52,616 nt of DNA from Anaerolineae bacterium (lineage in GTDB: Bacteria > Chloroflexota > Anaerolineae > Aggregatilineales > Phototrophicaceae): contig JAHDWN010000023.1 of assembly GCA_023382675.1 (NCBI GenBank), positions 51,976-104,591 of the forward strand, read 5' to 3'. The position numbers and the translations under genes were made by a program. Positions within the stretch are counted from its first letter, which is position 1. Each line of letters begins with the position of its first letter. The notes below the pieces were generated by a model. That model was not told the origin of the DNA, made no database searches, and saw only the letters and a list, made by a program, of their open reading frames with translations. Positions 1 through 7,910 of this stretch are shown here, piece by piece.

Positions 1-862
1 GTGCGAAGCGATAGGCATAGCGACTCGGCGACTGCGGCGCGGAGGTTTCCAACCACTGCACCGTCGTATCGGTGGCGTTGCGGAAGCCGTGGATGCAGCC
101 CACGCCCGCCCAGGCGACATCGCCCGCACGCAGGGTGTAGCGCTGATCGTCGAACCACGCTTCGACCTCGCCATCGAGGATCATGTACGTCTCTTCGAAG
201 GGATGATCGTGGCTGCCTGCGCCGCCGCCGGGGATGTACTTGACCATGAACATCGTGTGCAGGTAGGCGCCCAGGTCGCTGTCCACCATCATCTTGACGG
301 TGATCCCGGTGTAGACCATCAGGGCGGTTCGCATACTGCCGGAGACTGCCAGCAGTTCCTGTGACTGCCTGGTCGGGTCCATGTGCTGAGTGGTGATGTT
401 GCCGAAGAAGCGCGTGCGTGGGTCGCGCGGATTGACCGGGATCGGCGCGCCTTCGTATTTGAACGGGGCCACCACCGAGTACAGGTCTCCATCTCTATCT
501 GCGCGCGGCTGGGGCGCTTGCATCTCCGCCCAGCGCACCGTAGTGGTGCCCAGGTTGCGGACAGCGTGTGGCGCGGCGACGTGCGTAACGCCGTAATCGC
601 CTGGATTCAGCCCAAAGCGACCGTCGCCCGTCTCGACGGTAAGCTGCCCTTCCATCGCATAGAAACTCTCTTCAAAGGTATGGATGTGGGCATTTACATA
701 GCCGCCGGGTTCGAGCTCACAAATACTGAAGTCCTGGTGGACGGAACCCGACTTACGGTTGACGATTGACCAGCGGCGAAATCCGTGGCTGATCGGCGCA
801 TAGGCTGGCGGGACGACGAATTCAGCCTGGATACTCGTGCGAACGAGATGATGAGCAGTCAT
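1..862 (-). CDS. Bicupin protein, ureidoglycine-aminohydrolase-like (3' end outside window)
   Basis: The minus strand is open from an ATG at 862 to the window edge (287 codons seen), and a GGGGG ribosome site lies just upstream of the ATG. Two cupin barrels are visible. The first has metal-ligand residues H59, H61, E65 and H99; the second has H218, H220, E224 and H258. Two complete cupin metal sites in about 280 residues fit the bicupin family that includes (S)-ureidoglycine aminohydrolase (AllE/YlbA), which works in purine and allantoin breakdown. The exact reaction cannot be fixed from sequence. The gene diverges from the importer/amidohydrolase operon, so a role in the same nitrogen-compound pathway is likely. 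Other metal-dependent bicupins (dioxygenases, isomerases) remain possible. Confidence 0.85.
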   Translation of the reverse strand, partial: MTAHHLVRTSIQAEFVVPPAYAPISHGFRRWSIVNRKSGSVHQDFSICELEPGGYVNAHIHTFEESFYAMEGQLTVETGDGRFGLNPGDYGVTHVAAPHAVRNLGTTTVRWAEMQAPQPRADRDGDLYSVVAPFKYEGAPIPVNPRDPRTRFFGNITTQHMDPTRQSQELLAVSGSMRTALMVYTGITVKMMVDSDLGAYLHTMFMVKYIPGGGAGSHDHPFEETYMILDGEVEAWFDDQRYTLRAGDVAWAGVGCIHGFRNATDTTVQWLETSAPQSPSRYAYRFA

Positions 863-909
863 TTTTCCCCCTGATCTGGGATGTGCAAATTGTGACATCT
901 GGCTGACGC

Positions 910-928
910 TGTTCAGTGCAATTTAACA
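910..928. promoter_or_regulatory. Operator-like 19-bp repeat, copy 1
   Basis: The sequence TGTTCAGTGCAATTTAACA starts with TGTT and ends with AACA, so it is an interrupted dyad. It matches the copy at 1087-1105 at 16 of 19 positions. It lies about 50 bases upstream of the bicupin start on the minus strand, where a repressor could act on that gene. The regulator is not encoded in the window as far as can be seen. Confidence 0.5.
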
Positions 929-1057
929 CCGTCTTGAACGATAGACTATCGATTCATGGGATTCTCATCAAGCTTTTATTCGCGCGCATTTGACCTCGAT
1001 GTGATTTTCACGAGAAAAACAGGGTGATGCTGCTCTCAACGGCTTCGATCTGACTTG

Positions 1058-1086
1058 TTGACATCCCCACGAAGGCGGGCTATAGT
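1058..1086 (+). promoter_or_regulatory. Sigma-70-type promoter for the importer operon
   Basis: TTGACA (1058-1063) and TATAGT (1081-1086) are separated by exactly 17 bases, a near-perfect housekeeping promoter. Transcription would start near 1093 and leave a leader of about 147 bases before the permease ATG at 1240. The second operator-like repeat overlaps the expected start point. Confidence 0.75.
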
Positions 1087-1105
1087 TGTTCAGTGTGATT
1101 AAACA
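1087..1105. promoter_or_regulatory. Operator-like 19-bp repeat, copy 2
   Basis: TGTTCAGTGTGATTAAACA is the second copy of the repeat at 910-928. It begins right after the -10 hexamer and covers the expected transcription start, a typical place for repression of the importer operon. Confidence 0.5.
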
Positions 1106-1192
1106 TTACGTATTATACTGCAATTATCCGGCTGTCCAGGGTTCCAGAATGAAGTCCTGAAACAGCCTAGACCTTCCAACCGTTGGAGTGCG

Positions 1193-1211
1193 CTGCCTGG
1201 CTGCCAGGCAG
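1193..1211. promoter_or_regulatory. 19-bp dyad in the importer leader
   Basis: CTGCCTGGC (1193-1201) and GCCAGGCAG (1203-1211) form a perfect inverted repeat around one central T. In RNA it would fold as a 7-bp stem with a 5-base loop, 28 bases before the permease ATG. It may be an operator or a leader hairpin that affects translation. It also covers the region just after the alternative TTG start at 1183, which speaks for the start at 1240. Confidence 0.45.
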
Positions 1212-1239
1212 AGAGATTCTTCTAGAATGGCTTCTTCAG

Positions 1240-2262
1240 ATGCGTAACAGTTCTCTCCTCACGTCGATTGTTGTCTCATCGCGCTATATTCCGGTCTGGG
1301 TCGCCAACCTGCTGCTGATCATCGTCATCCTGATCACGACCCCGGCGACGCTCTCACAGACATCCTTCAGCACCACCCTGCCGCTGGTCGCTTTCCTCGC
1401 CATCGCTTCGATGGGGCAGATGCTCGTCGTTATGACCGGGGGTATCGACCTGTCGATCCCCAACGTGATGACGCTGGTCGCGATGATGGTGGTCGGCTTC
1501 GGCGCTGGCTCTGACGCGCGCCTGCTGCCCGCCATCGCCATCGCGCTAGGGGTGGCGATGCTGATCGGGCTGGTCAACGGCTTCCTGGTGAGCGTGCTCA
1601 AGCTCAACCCGCTGATCGTCACGCTGGCGGTGAGCCAGGTTGTGCGCGGCATCAGCATCGAATACGCCGCCGATGTCGCCAACGAGGCATCGGTACCGGC
1701 CAATCTTTCCACCTGGGCGACGGGCCAGTTCCTCGGCATCAGCCATATCTTCTGGGTCGGCATTATCATCGCAGTGGTGATGACGCTGCTGCTGCGCTAC
1801 ACCGTGGCTGGGCGGCGCTTTCAATCCGTCGGCGCAAACCCGCGTGCCGCGCATCTGGTCGGCATTCCCATCAAGCTGTACGTGGTGGTTGCCTACGTTC
1901 TGGCGGCGCTGTTGTATGGCCTGGCCGGGGTTCTCCTCGCCGGGTTCATCAGCAGCCCGACGCTTGGCCTGGGCGCGTCCTACCTGCTGGCGCCCATCGC
2001 TGCCGCGGTGATCGGCGGCGCGTCACTCACAGGCGGTCTCGCGAGTGTCATTTCGACGTGCGCGGCGGCCTTCTTCCTCACGCTGCTCAATCAAATGCTG
2101 CGCATCCAGGGGCTGTCATCCGCCTTGCAGTTCGTGGCGTTTGGCATCGCCATCATCGGCGGCATGGTCGTCTCTGGCGACCGCATCATCAAAGGCATCG
2201 AACGCCTAATGCGTGGTTTATCCCAACCCATTGGATCGGCATCTGCCGAACCTGTTCAGTGA
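1240..2262 (+). CDS. ABC importer permease, RbsC/BPL-HMT family
   Basis: This 340-residue, highly hydrophobic protein has the pattern of ribose/nucleoside-type inner-membrane permeases (RbsC, XylH, YufP/YufQ family). It would form the pore together with the permease half of the 5350-7860 fusion. The conserved motif with GGIDLS near residue 78 and the Gly/Ala-rich EAA-like segment (AAAVIGGASLTGG) are visible. The reading frame stays open back to a TTG at 1183. I chose the ATG at 1240 because it gives a conventional amino end and lies behind the leader dyad, but no strong ribosome site is present for either start. It is the first gene of the operon that continues to 12615. The substrate cannot be told from sequence. 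Confidence 0.88.
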   Translation: MRNSSLLTSIVVSSRYIPVWVANLLLIIVILITTPATLSQTSFSTTLPLVAFLAIASMGQMLVVMTGGIDLSIPNVMTLVAMMVVGFGAGSDARLLPAIAIALGVAMLIGLVNGFLVSVLKLNPLIVTLAVSQVVRGISIEYAADVANEASVPANLSTWATGQFLGISHIFWVGIIIAVVMTLLLRYTVAGRRFQSVGANPRAAHLVGIPIKLYVVVAYVLAALLYGLAGVLLAGFISSPTLGLGASYLLAPIAAAVIGGASLTGGLASVISTCAAAFFLTLLNQMLRIQGLSSALQFVAFGIAIIGGMVVSGDRIIKGIERLMRGLSQPIGSASAEPVQ

Positions 2263-2363
2263 AATGCTGGTAGTGCCGCGGCGTTATGCCTACCGGCGTT
2301 TCCGTTGACCGTTCCATCAGAAGTCTCTGGCGCAAGACCTGAGGAGGAGGGAGAGAAGACTCA

Positions 2364-2378
2364 TCGAGGAGACCTCGA
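2364..2378 (+). other. Short hairpin upstream of binding-protein gene
   Basis: TCGAGG, AGA and CCTCGA form a 6-bp stem with a three-base loop, about 70 bases before the binding-protein ATG. It lies in a purine-rich leader in the 184-base gap between permease and binding protein. It may influence processing or stability of the mRNA. Confidence 0.3.
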
Positions 2379-2446
2379 ACGCACACGACCTTCAAATACT
2401 GATACAGCGAGCGACGAGTTCAGTAGTTTGCATATGGGAGATTAAA

Positions 2447-3661
2447 ATGAAAAGAAATCTGTGGCGCACAATCGGTGCTTTGAGCCTGATCCTCATCATT
2501 AGCGGCGGTCTCAGCCTCGCCGCAGCGCAAGACACCATGCAGCCTGACGAATACGGCGAGATCTATGACGCCGATATGGAACTGATTCAGCGTGCCCTCG
2601 GTACGACCGAAGGTGTGCCGGACATCGCGTTGGCCGCGTTCTACCGCGCCGGGCTGCCCGTCAGTGAAGAAATGGCCGCCAAAGCGCTCGAATGCTGGCG
2701 CGACAAAGTCTGCGATACCGGTACGGGTGGCGAGGTGGTCGTGGCGCTGGCCGATGGCTTCGGCGAAAATGTCTGGCGCGAAGTCACGCACATGGAATTG
2801 ATCCTCCAGGCGCTGACATATCCCGAAATTGGCCGCCTCATCTACACCAGCGCGCAGTTCGACACACAGAAGGCGATTGCCGACTTCCGCAGCTTGATCG
2901 CGCAGGATGTCGATGTCATCATCGGCTTCCCGGATGCTGGCGATGCCATGCTGCCGTCCGTGCGGCAAGCGACCGAACGCGGTATCATCTACATCCCGCA
3001 CTCCTATGGCCGCCTGGGTGAGCCTGGCACTGACTATCCGACGTACGTAGCAGAAGATGTGTGTGCGCTCGGTGAGCGCTTTGCCGAAGTGTTGAATGCC
3101 GAAGTCGGCTCAGGCAAGGTCGCGTTCCTCGGTGGCACGCCCGGCAACCCACTCTCGGCTGGTTGGCAGAACTGCGAAGAAGCAGCCCTATCCGACAGCC
3201 TGGAGCTGGTCGCCCGCGCCGATACCTTCTGGACGCGTGAAGGCACGCTCGAAGCGGTTTCCGGCATTATCACCGCGAACCCGGATGTTGCTGGCTACAG
3301 CTACGAAGCCGCGGACTCGTTCCTCGGCGGGATCCGTGCTTACGAGGCCGCTGGCCTGCCCCTGGACATCACCCTGACGCTGCGCACGGACGAAGTTGGC
3401 CTGTTCTGCGAATGGCAGAATATCGGCAACCCCAACTTCAAGATTTTCTACTCGACGGGTGGCAACTATCAGTCGCGTATCGCCCTGACCGCTGCCATGA
3501 TGCAGTTGCATGGGGCGACCCTGCCAGCGGAAGTCATCATTCCGGTGCAGATGCGCCAGGTCGATGAAAGCTCGTGCATCGACGGGATGCCATCGCTGGC
3601 GTCGGTCTCCTCGCTCGTGCCGCTCGACATCTTCGTTCAGATGTACCCGGACAGCGAATAG
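2447..3661 (+). CDS. Sugar/nucleoside-type ABC substrate-binding protein
   Basis: The 404-residue product begins with a clear signal peptide (basic MKRN, hydrophobic core, cleavage near AAAQ at about residue 28). It has the alternating fold of periplasmic-binding-protein type-1 sugar binders (RbsB-like). A GGGAG ribosome site precedes the ATG by seven bases. It sits between the first permease and the ATPase gene and would deliver the ligand of this importer outside the membrane. Several cysteines occur (83 and 89, then further on), which is unusual for an exported binder and may mean disulfides. After the TAG stop, the same frame stays open for 24 more codons of coding-like composition to a second TAG at 3736 (see findings). 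Confidence 0.88.
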   Translation: MKRNLWRTIGALSLILIISGGLSLAAAQDTMQPDEYGEIYDADMELIQRALGTTEGVPDIALAAFYRAGLPVSEEMAAKALECWRDKVCDTGTGGEVVVALADGFGENVWREVTHMELILQALTYPEIGRLIYTSAQFDTQKAIADFRSLIAQDVDVIIGFPDAGDAMLPSVRQATERGIIYIPHSYGRLGEPGTDYPTYVAEDVCALGERFAEVLNAEVGSGKVAFLGGTPGNPLSAGWQNCEEAALSDSLELVARADTFWTREGTLEAVSGIITANPDVAGYSYEAADSFLGGIRAYEAAGLPLDITLTLRTDEVGLFCEWQNIGNPNFKIFYSTGGNYQSRIALTAAMMQLHGATLPAEVIIPVQMRQVDESSCIDGMPSLASVSSLVPLDIFVQMYPDSE

Positions 3662-3671
3662 GTTTCGGCAA

Positions 3672-3693
3672 TCACCGGCAACGCCACCGGTGA
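3672..3693 (+). other. Intercistronic hairpin after the binding-protein gene
   Basis: TCACCGG (3672-3678) pairs with CCGGTGA (3687-3693) over an 8-base loop, 10 bases after the stop codon. No T-run follows, so it is more likely an mRNA-stabilising or attenuating hairpin than a terminator. Similar hairpins follow two other binding-protein genes in the window. Confidence 0.45.
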
Positions 3694-3754
3694 AATCATG
3701 GGGTCGGGCAGCCCGTCCGGCCCCACCTACTGGTAGAGATCAGGGATTTTGACG

Positions 3755-5353
3755 ATGTCCACGTCCGGCGCGCAGCCCAGAGGCGAAGTCGTACTTTCGC
3801 TCAAGAATATTTCGAAACAGTTCGGCGTCGTCCAGGCGCTGAAAGATGTCAGTGTCGATTTTTACGCCGGCGAGATCCATGCCGTCGTCGGTGAGAACGG
3901 CTCCGGCAAATCGACGCTGCTCGGTATTGCCAGCGGATCGGTCGAGCAGAATCGTGGCACGGTCACGATTGGCGGGAAACCGCTCCACCGTGATTCCCCG
4001 GCAGAAGCGCTCAAGCTGGGCCTGGGCATCGCCTATCAAGACCCGGCGCAGGTGCAGCCGTTAGCAGTCAAAGAAAATCTGTATCTTGCTGCGCCGCGTG
4101 ACCGCCGTCCAGCCAATTATTTGAAGGTCAAAGACTGGGCCATTGATGTCCTCGATCGCTTCGGGCTGGAGGATGTCTTCGCCGATGCGCCCATCGCATC
4201 GCTCTCGCTGACGGATCGGCAGATGCTCGAGGTCGTCAAAGCGCTGCTTACCGACCCGACTGTGCTGCTGCTTGACGAACCGACGACGGCGCTTGGCCCC
4301 GGCGGTGTTGAATGGCTGCACCGGACGATCACCCATCGTGCCGCCGAAGGCATGGCCATCATCTACGTCAGCCATCGCCTGCCGGAAGTGCTCTCGGTCG
4401 CTCATCGTGTCACTGTTCTGCGCGATGGCATGCATCAGGGCACCTTCGACGCGGCGCAAATGTCCGAAGCGAAGCTGGCCGAACTCATGATCGGTCGCCC
4501 GTTGTCGTCGGCCTTCCCGCCACGGATCGCGCATTCGCCGGACGAAACGCCGGTGCTGACGCTGAACGGGCTGCAAGGCGAATACTGCGGGCCGGTGTCG
4601 CTGCGGGTCGCGCCGGGCGAAATCCTGGGAATCGCCGGTGTCGAAGGCAACGGCCAAGGGGATTTCTTTGCCATTCTGGCTGGCAAGATTCCGCCCAAGA
4701 AAGGCATCGCCAAGGTCGACGGCAACCATGCTGATCTCACGTCACCGCTCGGCGCGCTGCAATCCGGCATCATGCTGATGTCTGGCGACCGCAAGGGCGA
4801 GGGGCTGTTTCCGGTGCTGGGCGTGCGCACGAACGCCACGATTCAAGAACTGGGCCGGTTTGCCCTTGGCGGCTTCTTGCGCGGGCGCAAAGAGAAAAAT
4901 ACGACCACTCAATTGATAAAAGACCTGAAGATCCGCACACCCTCGATGGAGCAGCCGGTGCAGTTTTTGTCCGGCGGCAACCAGCAGAAGGTTGTGCTCG
5001 CACGCACCCATTTACGCGATTCGATCAGGGTGATCCTGTGCGATGAACCGACACAGGGGGTTGATGTGCGTTCGCGCTTCGATATTTATGAAGCGCTCCA
5101 TGCCAAGGCGCTGGAAGGCGCGGCGATCCTGGTCAAGTCGAGCGACCCCATCGAGTTGGCTGAATTCTGTCACCGCGTGGTCGTCATGTCGCGCGGGCAA
5201 ATTATTGACGATATTCCGCTGGCGGAACTGAGTGAGCGCCGGATTACGGAGGCCATTGTCGGCGGCGTCCACCTCGGCTTTGACGCCAGCGGCCCGGATC
5301 AAGGCAAGAGCATTGCCGACCAGACCGCCGAGGCAGCGGGAGAGATAGCGTGA
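3755..5353 (+). CDS. Double-domain sugar ABC ATPase (RbsA/YufO type)
   Basis: This 532-residue protein carries two nucleotide-binding domains, the usual size of RbsA/MglA/YufO. The amino-terminal half has Walker A GENGSGKST (46-54), Walker B VLLLDEPTT and a degenerate signature (LSLTDRQ). The carboxyl half has a degenerate Walker A (GVEGNGQGD) and a good signature (LSGGNQQK) followed by ILCDEPTQG, the asymmetry normal for this family. I chose the ATG at 3755 because AGGG lies nine bases upstream; a TTG at 3749 is also possible. The last bases overlap the start of the fusion gene by four (GTGA), so the two are translationally coupled. Confidence 0.92.
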   Translation: MSTSGAQPRGEVVLSLKNISKQFGVVQALKDVSVDFYAGEIHAVVGENGSGKSTLLGIASGSVEQNRGTVTIGGKPLHRDSPAEALKLGLGIAYQDPAQVQPLAVKENLYLAAPRDRRPANYLKVKDWAIDVLDRFGLEDVFADAPIASLSLTDRQMLEVVKALLTDPTVLLLDEPTTALGPGGVEWLHRTITHRAAEGMAIIYVSHRLPEVLSVAHRVTVLRDGMHQGTFDAAQMSEAKLAELMIGRPLSSAFPPRIAHSPDETPVLTLNGLQGEYCGPVSLRVAPGEILGIAGVEGNGQGDFFAILAGKIPPKKGIAKVDGNHADLTSPLGALQSGIMLMSGDRKGEGLFPVLGVRTNATIQELGRFALGGFLRGRKEKNTTTQLIKDLKIRTPSMEQPVQFLSGGNQQKVVLARTHLRDSIRVILCDEPTQGVDVRSRFDIYEALHAKALEGAAILVKSSDPIELAEFCHRVVVMSRGQIIDDIPLAELSERRITEAIVGGVHLGFDASGPDQGKSIADQTAEAAGEIA

Positions 5354-7860
5354 GAAGCGAACGCGATAAGCAGATCCGCGAGTTTCTACGGAAGCTCTGG
5401 CGCAAACAGGCGTGGAAATCGATTGTCCTGATCACCATCCTGATCCTCGCGATCGGGGGCTATTCGGCCAGACAGTCGAACGCCTTCATGTCGGAATTCA
5501 ACCTGAACAGCTTGCTGCTGGCGACGCTTCCGCTGGCGTTGGTGGCGATGGCGCAGGTGTTTGTGCTGCTCGTCGGCGATCTGGATATATCAGTCGGCGC
5601 GATCATGACCACGTGCGTGATCATCGCCTCGACCTTCATCACGCCGGATGCGGACGGTGGACAGATCGCGCTCGGCATTCTGGCGATGCTCGGCGCTGGC
5701 ATCGCCATCGGTGTCATCAATGCCGGATTGGTACACTTGATCAAGATTCCGTCGATCATCGCGACGTTGGCGACCCTGAGCATCCTGGAAGGGTTGGCGC
5801 TCGTCGCCCGCCCGACGCCCCAGGGCTTGATCAACTTCGACGTCATGGACACGTTGACGACCAGCGTCGGCTTCATACCGGTTGCCTTTATCGGGCTGGT
5901 CGTGCTGGCGCTGCTGCTGGATGTGTGGCTGCACTGGTCACGTCCAGGGCTGATGACGCGCGCCGTCGGCTATGATCAGAAATCTGCACGCCGCCTGAGC
6001 ACGCCGGAAAAACGCATTCGCGTGCGCGCCTTCATCCTGTCCGGATTCATGGCGGCGGTCGCGGCGCTCTTTCTCGCATCGCAGGTCGGCGTGGGCGATG
6101 CGCGTGTTGGCTCGACCTTCGCGCTGAGCAGCATTGCGGCTGCGGTGCTGGGCGGCACCAGCCTGGGCGGCGGTCGCGGCAGTTTCATCGGCGCGCTGAC
6201 AGCGGCGCTCTTCCTCTCGCTGATCACGAATGTCCTGCCGCTGATCGGCTTGAGCAGCTCGTATGGGTTGATCATCGTCGGTGTGCTGACCATCGTCGGC
6301 CTGATCCTGTACCAGGAAGACGACCTGCGTGCCCTCGCCAAACTGACCTACAAACAGCTTCGCCGCCGCTTCAACGCGACGACCGATCCGCTGGTCAAGG
6401 ATTACACACTGCCTGTCGTCCACACGGTCGATCCTCGCTCGAATGGCTCCGCCGCCATGTACGTGAATGGGACGCAATCCGGCGCGGCGCTCGCAGTCGA
6501 GTCGCACGCGAATGTCGTTAAGCAGCGCACCCTGATCAAGGGCGGGACAGTCATCACCATCGACCCGAACCTGGGCAGCTTCGACAAAGCCGACGTGCTC
6601 ATCGAGGGCGACAAGATTGCGGCGGTCGGCCCCAACCTGAGCGCGGACGACGCGGAAGTCATCGACGCCAGCAAGATGATCGTCATGCCCGGCTTTATCG
6701 ACACGCACCGGCACATCTGGGAAGGGCTGCTGCGCAACATCGGCACGGATGTGCCACTGGAAGGGCGCAACAGCTACATGTCCCACGTGCTGGGGCGGCT
6801 CGCGCCGTCCTACCGCCCGGTGGATGCGTACATCGGCAATCTCGTCAGTGCGCTCGGCGCACTCGACGCAGGCATCACGACGCTGCTCGATTGGTCGCAC
6901 ATTCAGGCGTCGCCGGATCACACCGATGCAATTATCGAATCGCTGCGCGTGTCCGGGATGCGCGCAGTCTTCGCCTACGGTTTTCCGTGGTGGGGCAAGT
7001 GGGAACCCAACCAGCCCGGCTGGTTCGTGCGCGCCGCCAAAACCCACTTCTCGACCAATCACCAGCTCCTGACACTGGCGCTCGCGCCCTATGGCCCGGA
7101 GTTCACGGAGTTTGAAGTCTCCAAGTCGCACTGGAAGCTGGCTCGTGACGTTGGGGCGCGCATCTCCGTGCATGTTGGTGTCGGCACCTTCGGTAAGAAA
7201 CACAAGCTCGGCGAGTTCGGTGAAGCCGGGTTGATGGGGCCGGATACGACCTACATCCACTGCACGACGCTGGCCGATGATGAGATCCAGTGGATCGTCG
7301 ATACGGGCGGCACGATTTCGCTGGCGGCTCCGGTCGAAATGATGATGGGGCACGGCATGGTGCCGACGCAGAAGTTCCTGGATCGCGGCCTCAAGCCGAG
7401 CCTGAGCGTCGATGTCGAAACCAATGTGCCGAACGATATGTTCACGCAGATGCGCAGCGTCCTCGCGCTCCAGCGCGCGCTGATTCACAGCCGGGCGCTC
7501 GCGGGCGAATCCAATCTGCCTCGCCTGCTGACCACGTATGACGCGCTTGAATTCGCCACGATAGAAGGCGCGCGCGCCAACGGTCTCGATCACAAGACAG
7601 GCAGCCTGACTCCCGGCAAGGAAGCCGACATCGTTATGCTGCGTACCGATACCATCAACGTCATGCCCGTTAACGATCCGGTCGGCGCGGTCGTCTGGGG
7701 AATGGATACCAGCAATGTCGACTCGGTGTTTGTCGCGGGCAAGCCGATGAAACGCAACGGTGAGCTGTGCAACGTCGATCTCAACCGGCTGCGCGATCTG
7801 GTCTACGAATCGCGCGATTACGTCATCCGGCGGGCGGGCTTCCGGCTGCCAGCGATTTGA
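5350..7860 (+). CDS. Fusion: RbsC-type ABC permease + amidohydrolase
   Basis: The 836-residue protein joins two families that are normally separate. Residues about 20-322 are a complete RbsC-like permease with the LVGDLDIS motif near 74-81 and the AAAVLGGTSLGGG segment near 263-275. Residues 323-393 are a soluble linker. Residues about 394-836 are a metal-dependent amidohydrolase of the cytosine-deaminase/TrzN/AtzA type. Its metal and catalytic residues appear intact: H453 and H455 (DTHRH), H608 (SVHVG), H637 (YIHC) and D688 (SVDVE). By topology the enzyme part should sit on the cytoplasmic face, so imported ligand could be hydrolysed at the pore exit. It starts with GTG, overlapping the ATPase gene by four bases. 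There is no stop, frameshift or ribosome site at the junction around 6320-6530. The substrate is unknown; deaminated bases, triazines or cyclic amides are candidates. Confidence 0.9.
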   Translation: MRSERDKQIREFLRKLWRKQAWKSIVLITILILAIGGYSARQSNAFMSEFNLNSLLLATLPLALVAMAQVFVLLVGDLDISVGAIMTTCVIIASTFITPDADGGQIALGILAMLGAGIAIGVINAGLVHLIKIPSIIATLATLSILEGLALVARPTPQGLINFDVMDTLTTSVGFIPVAFIGLVVLALLLDVWLHWSRPGLMTRAVGYDQKSARRLSTPEKRIRVRAFILSGFMAAVAALFLASQVGVGDARVGSTFALSSIAAAVLGGTSLGGGRGSFIGALTAALFLSLITNVLPLIGLSSSYGLIIVGVLTIVGLILYQEDDLRALAKLTYKQLRRRFNATTDPLVKDYTLPVVHTVDPRSNGSAAMYVNGTQSGAALAVESHANVVKQRTLIKGGTVITIDPNLGSFDKADVLIEGDKIAAVGPNLSADDAEVIDASKMIVMPGFIDTHRHIWEGLLRNIGTDVPLEGRNSYMSHVLGRLAPSYRPVDAYIGNLVSALGALDAGITTLLDWSHIQASPDHTDAIIESLRVSGMRAVFAYGFPWWGKWEPNQPGWFVRAAKTHFSTNHQLLTLALAPYGPEFTEFEVSKSHWKLARDVGARISVHVGVGTFGKKHKLGEFGEAGLMGPDTTYIHCTTLADDEIQWIVDTGGTISLAAPVEMMMGHGMVPTQKFLDRGLKPSLSVDVETNVPNDMFTQMRSVLALQRALIHSRALAGESNLPRLLTTYDALEFATIEGARANGLDHKTGSLTPGKEADIVMLRTDTINVMPVNDPVGAVVWGMDTSNVDSVFVAGKPMKRNGELCNVDLNRLRDLVYESRDYVIRRAGFRLPAI

Positions 7861-7910
7861 TCTACCTGTTTCGTTGTAGGAATAACAGTCTTTCGGAAGG
7901 GATAGAGATT

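Larger units (their letters stand above)
863..1239. promoter_or_regulatory. Divergent control region between bicupin and importer operon
   Basis: This stretch of 377 bases has no gene and is more AT-rich than its flanks. It holds a near-consensus promoter on the plus strand, two copies of a 19-bp operator-like sequence, a 13-bp palindrome at 939-951 (CGATAG, A, CTATCG) and a longer dyad just before the permease gene. Most of these are listed separately. The layout suggests that one regulator controls both directions. Confidence 0.7.

Noticed and set aside
89-769. Two plus-strand frames in the first 800 bases
   Set aside because: They are shadows of the minus-strand bicupin gene, whose two metal-binding motifs are complete.
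5938-7593. Minus-strand open frame of 551 codons
   Set aside because: It is antisense to the permease-amidohydrolase fusion, rich in Arg and His, and has no recognisable domain; high GC at third positions explains its length.
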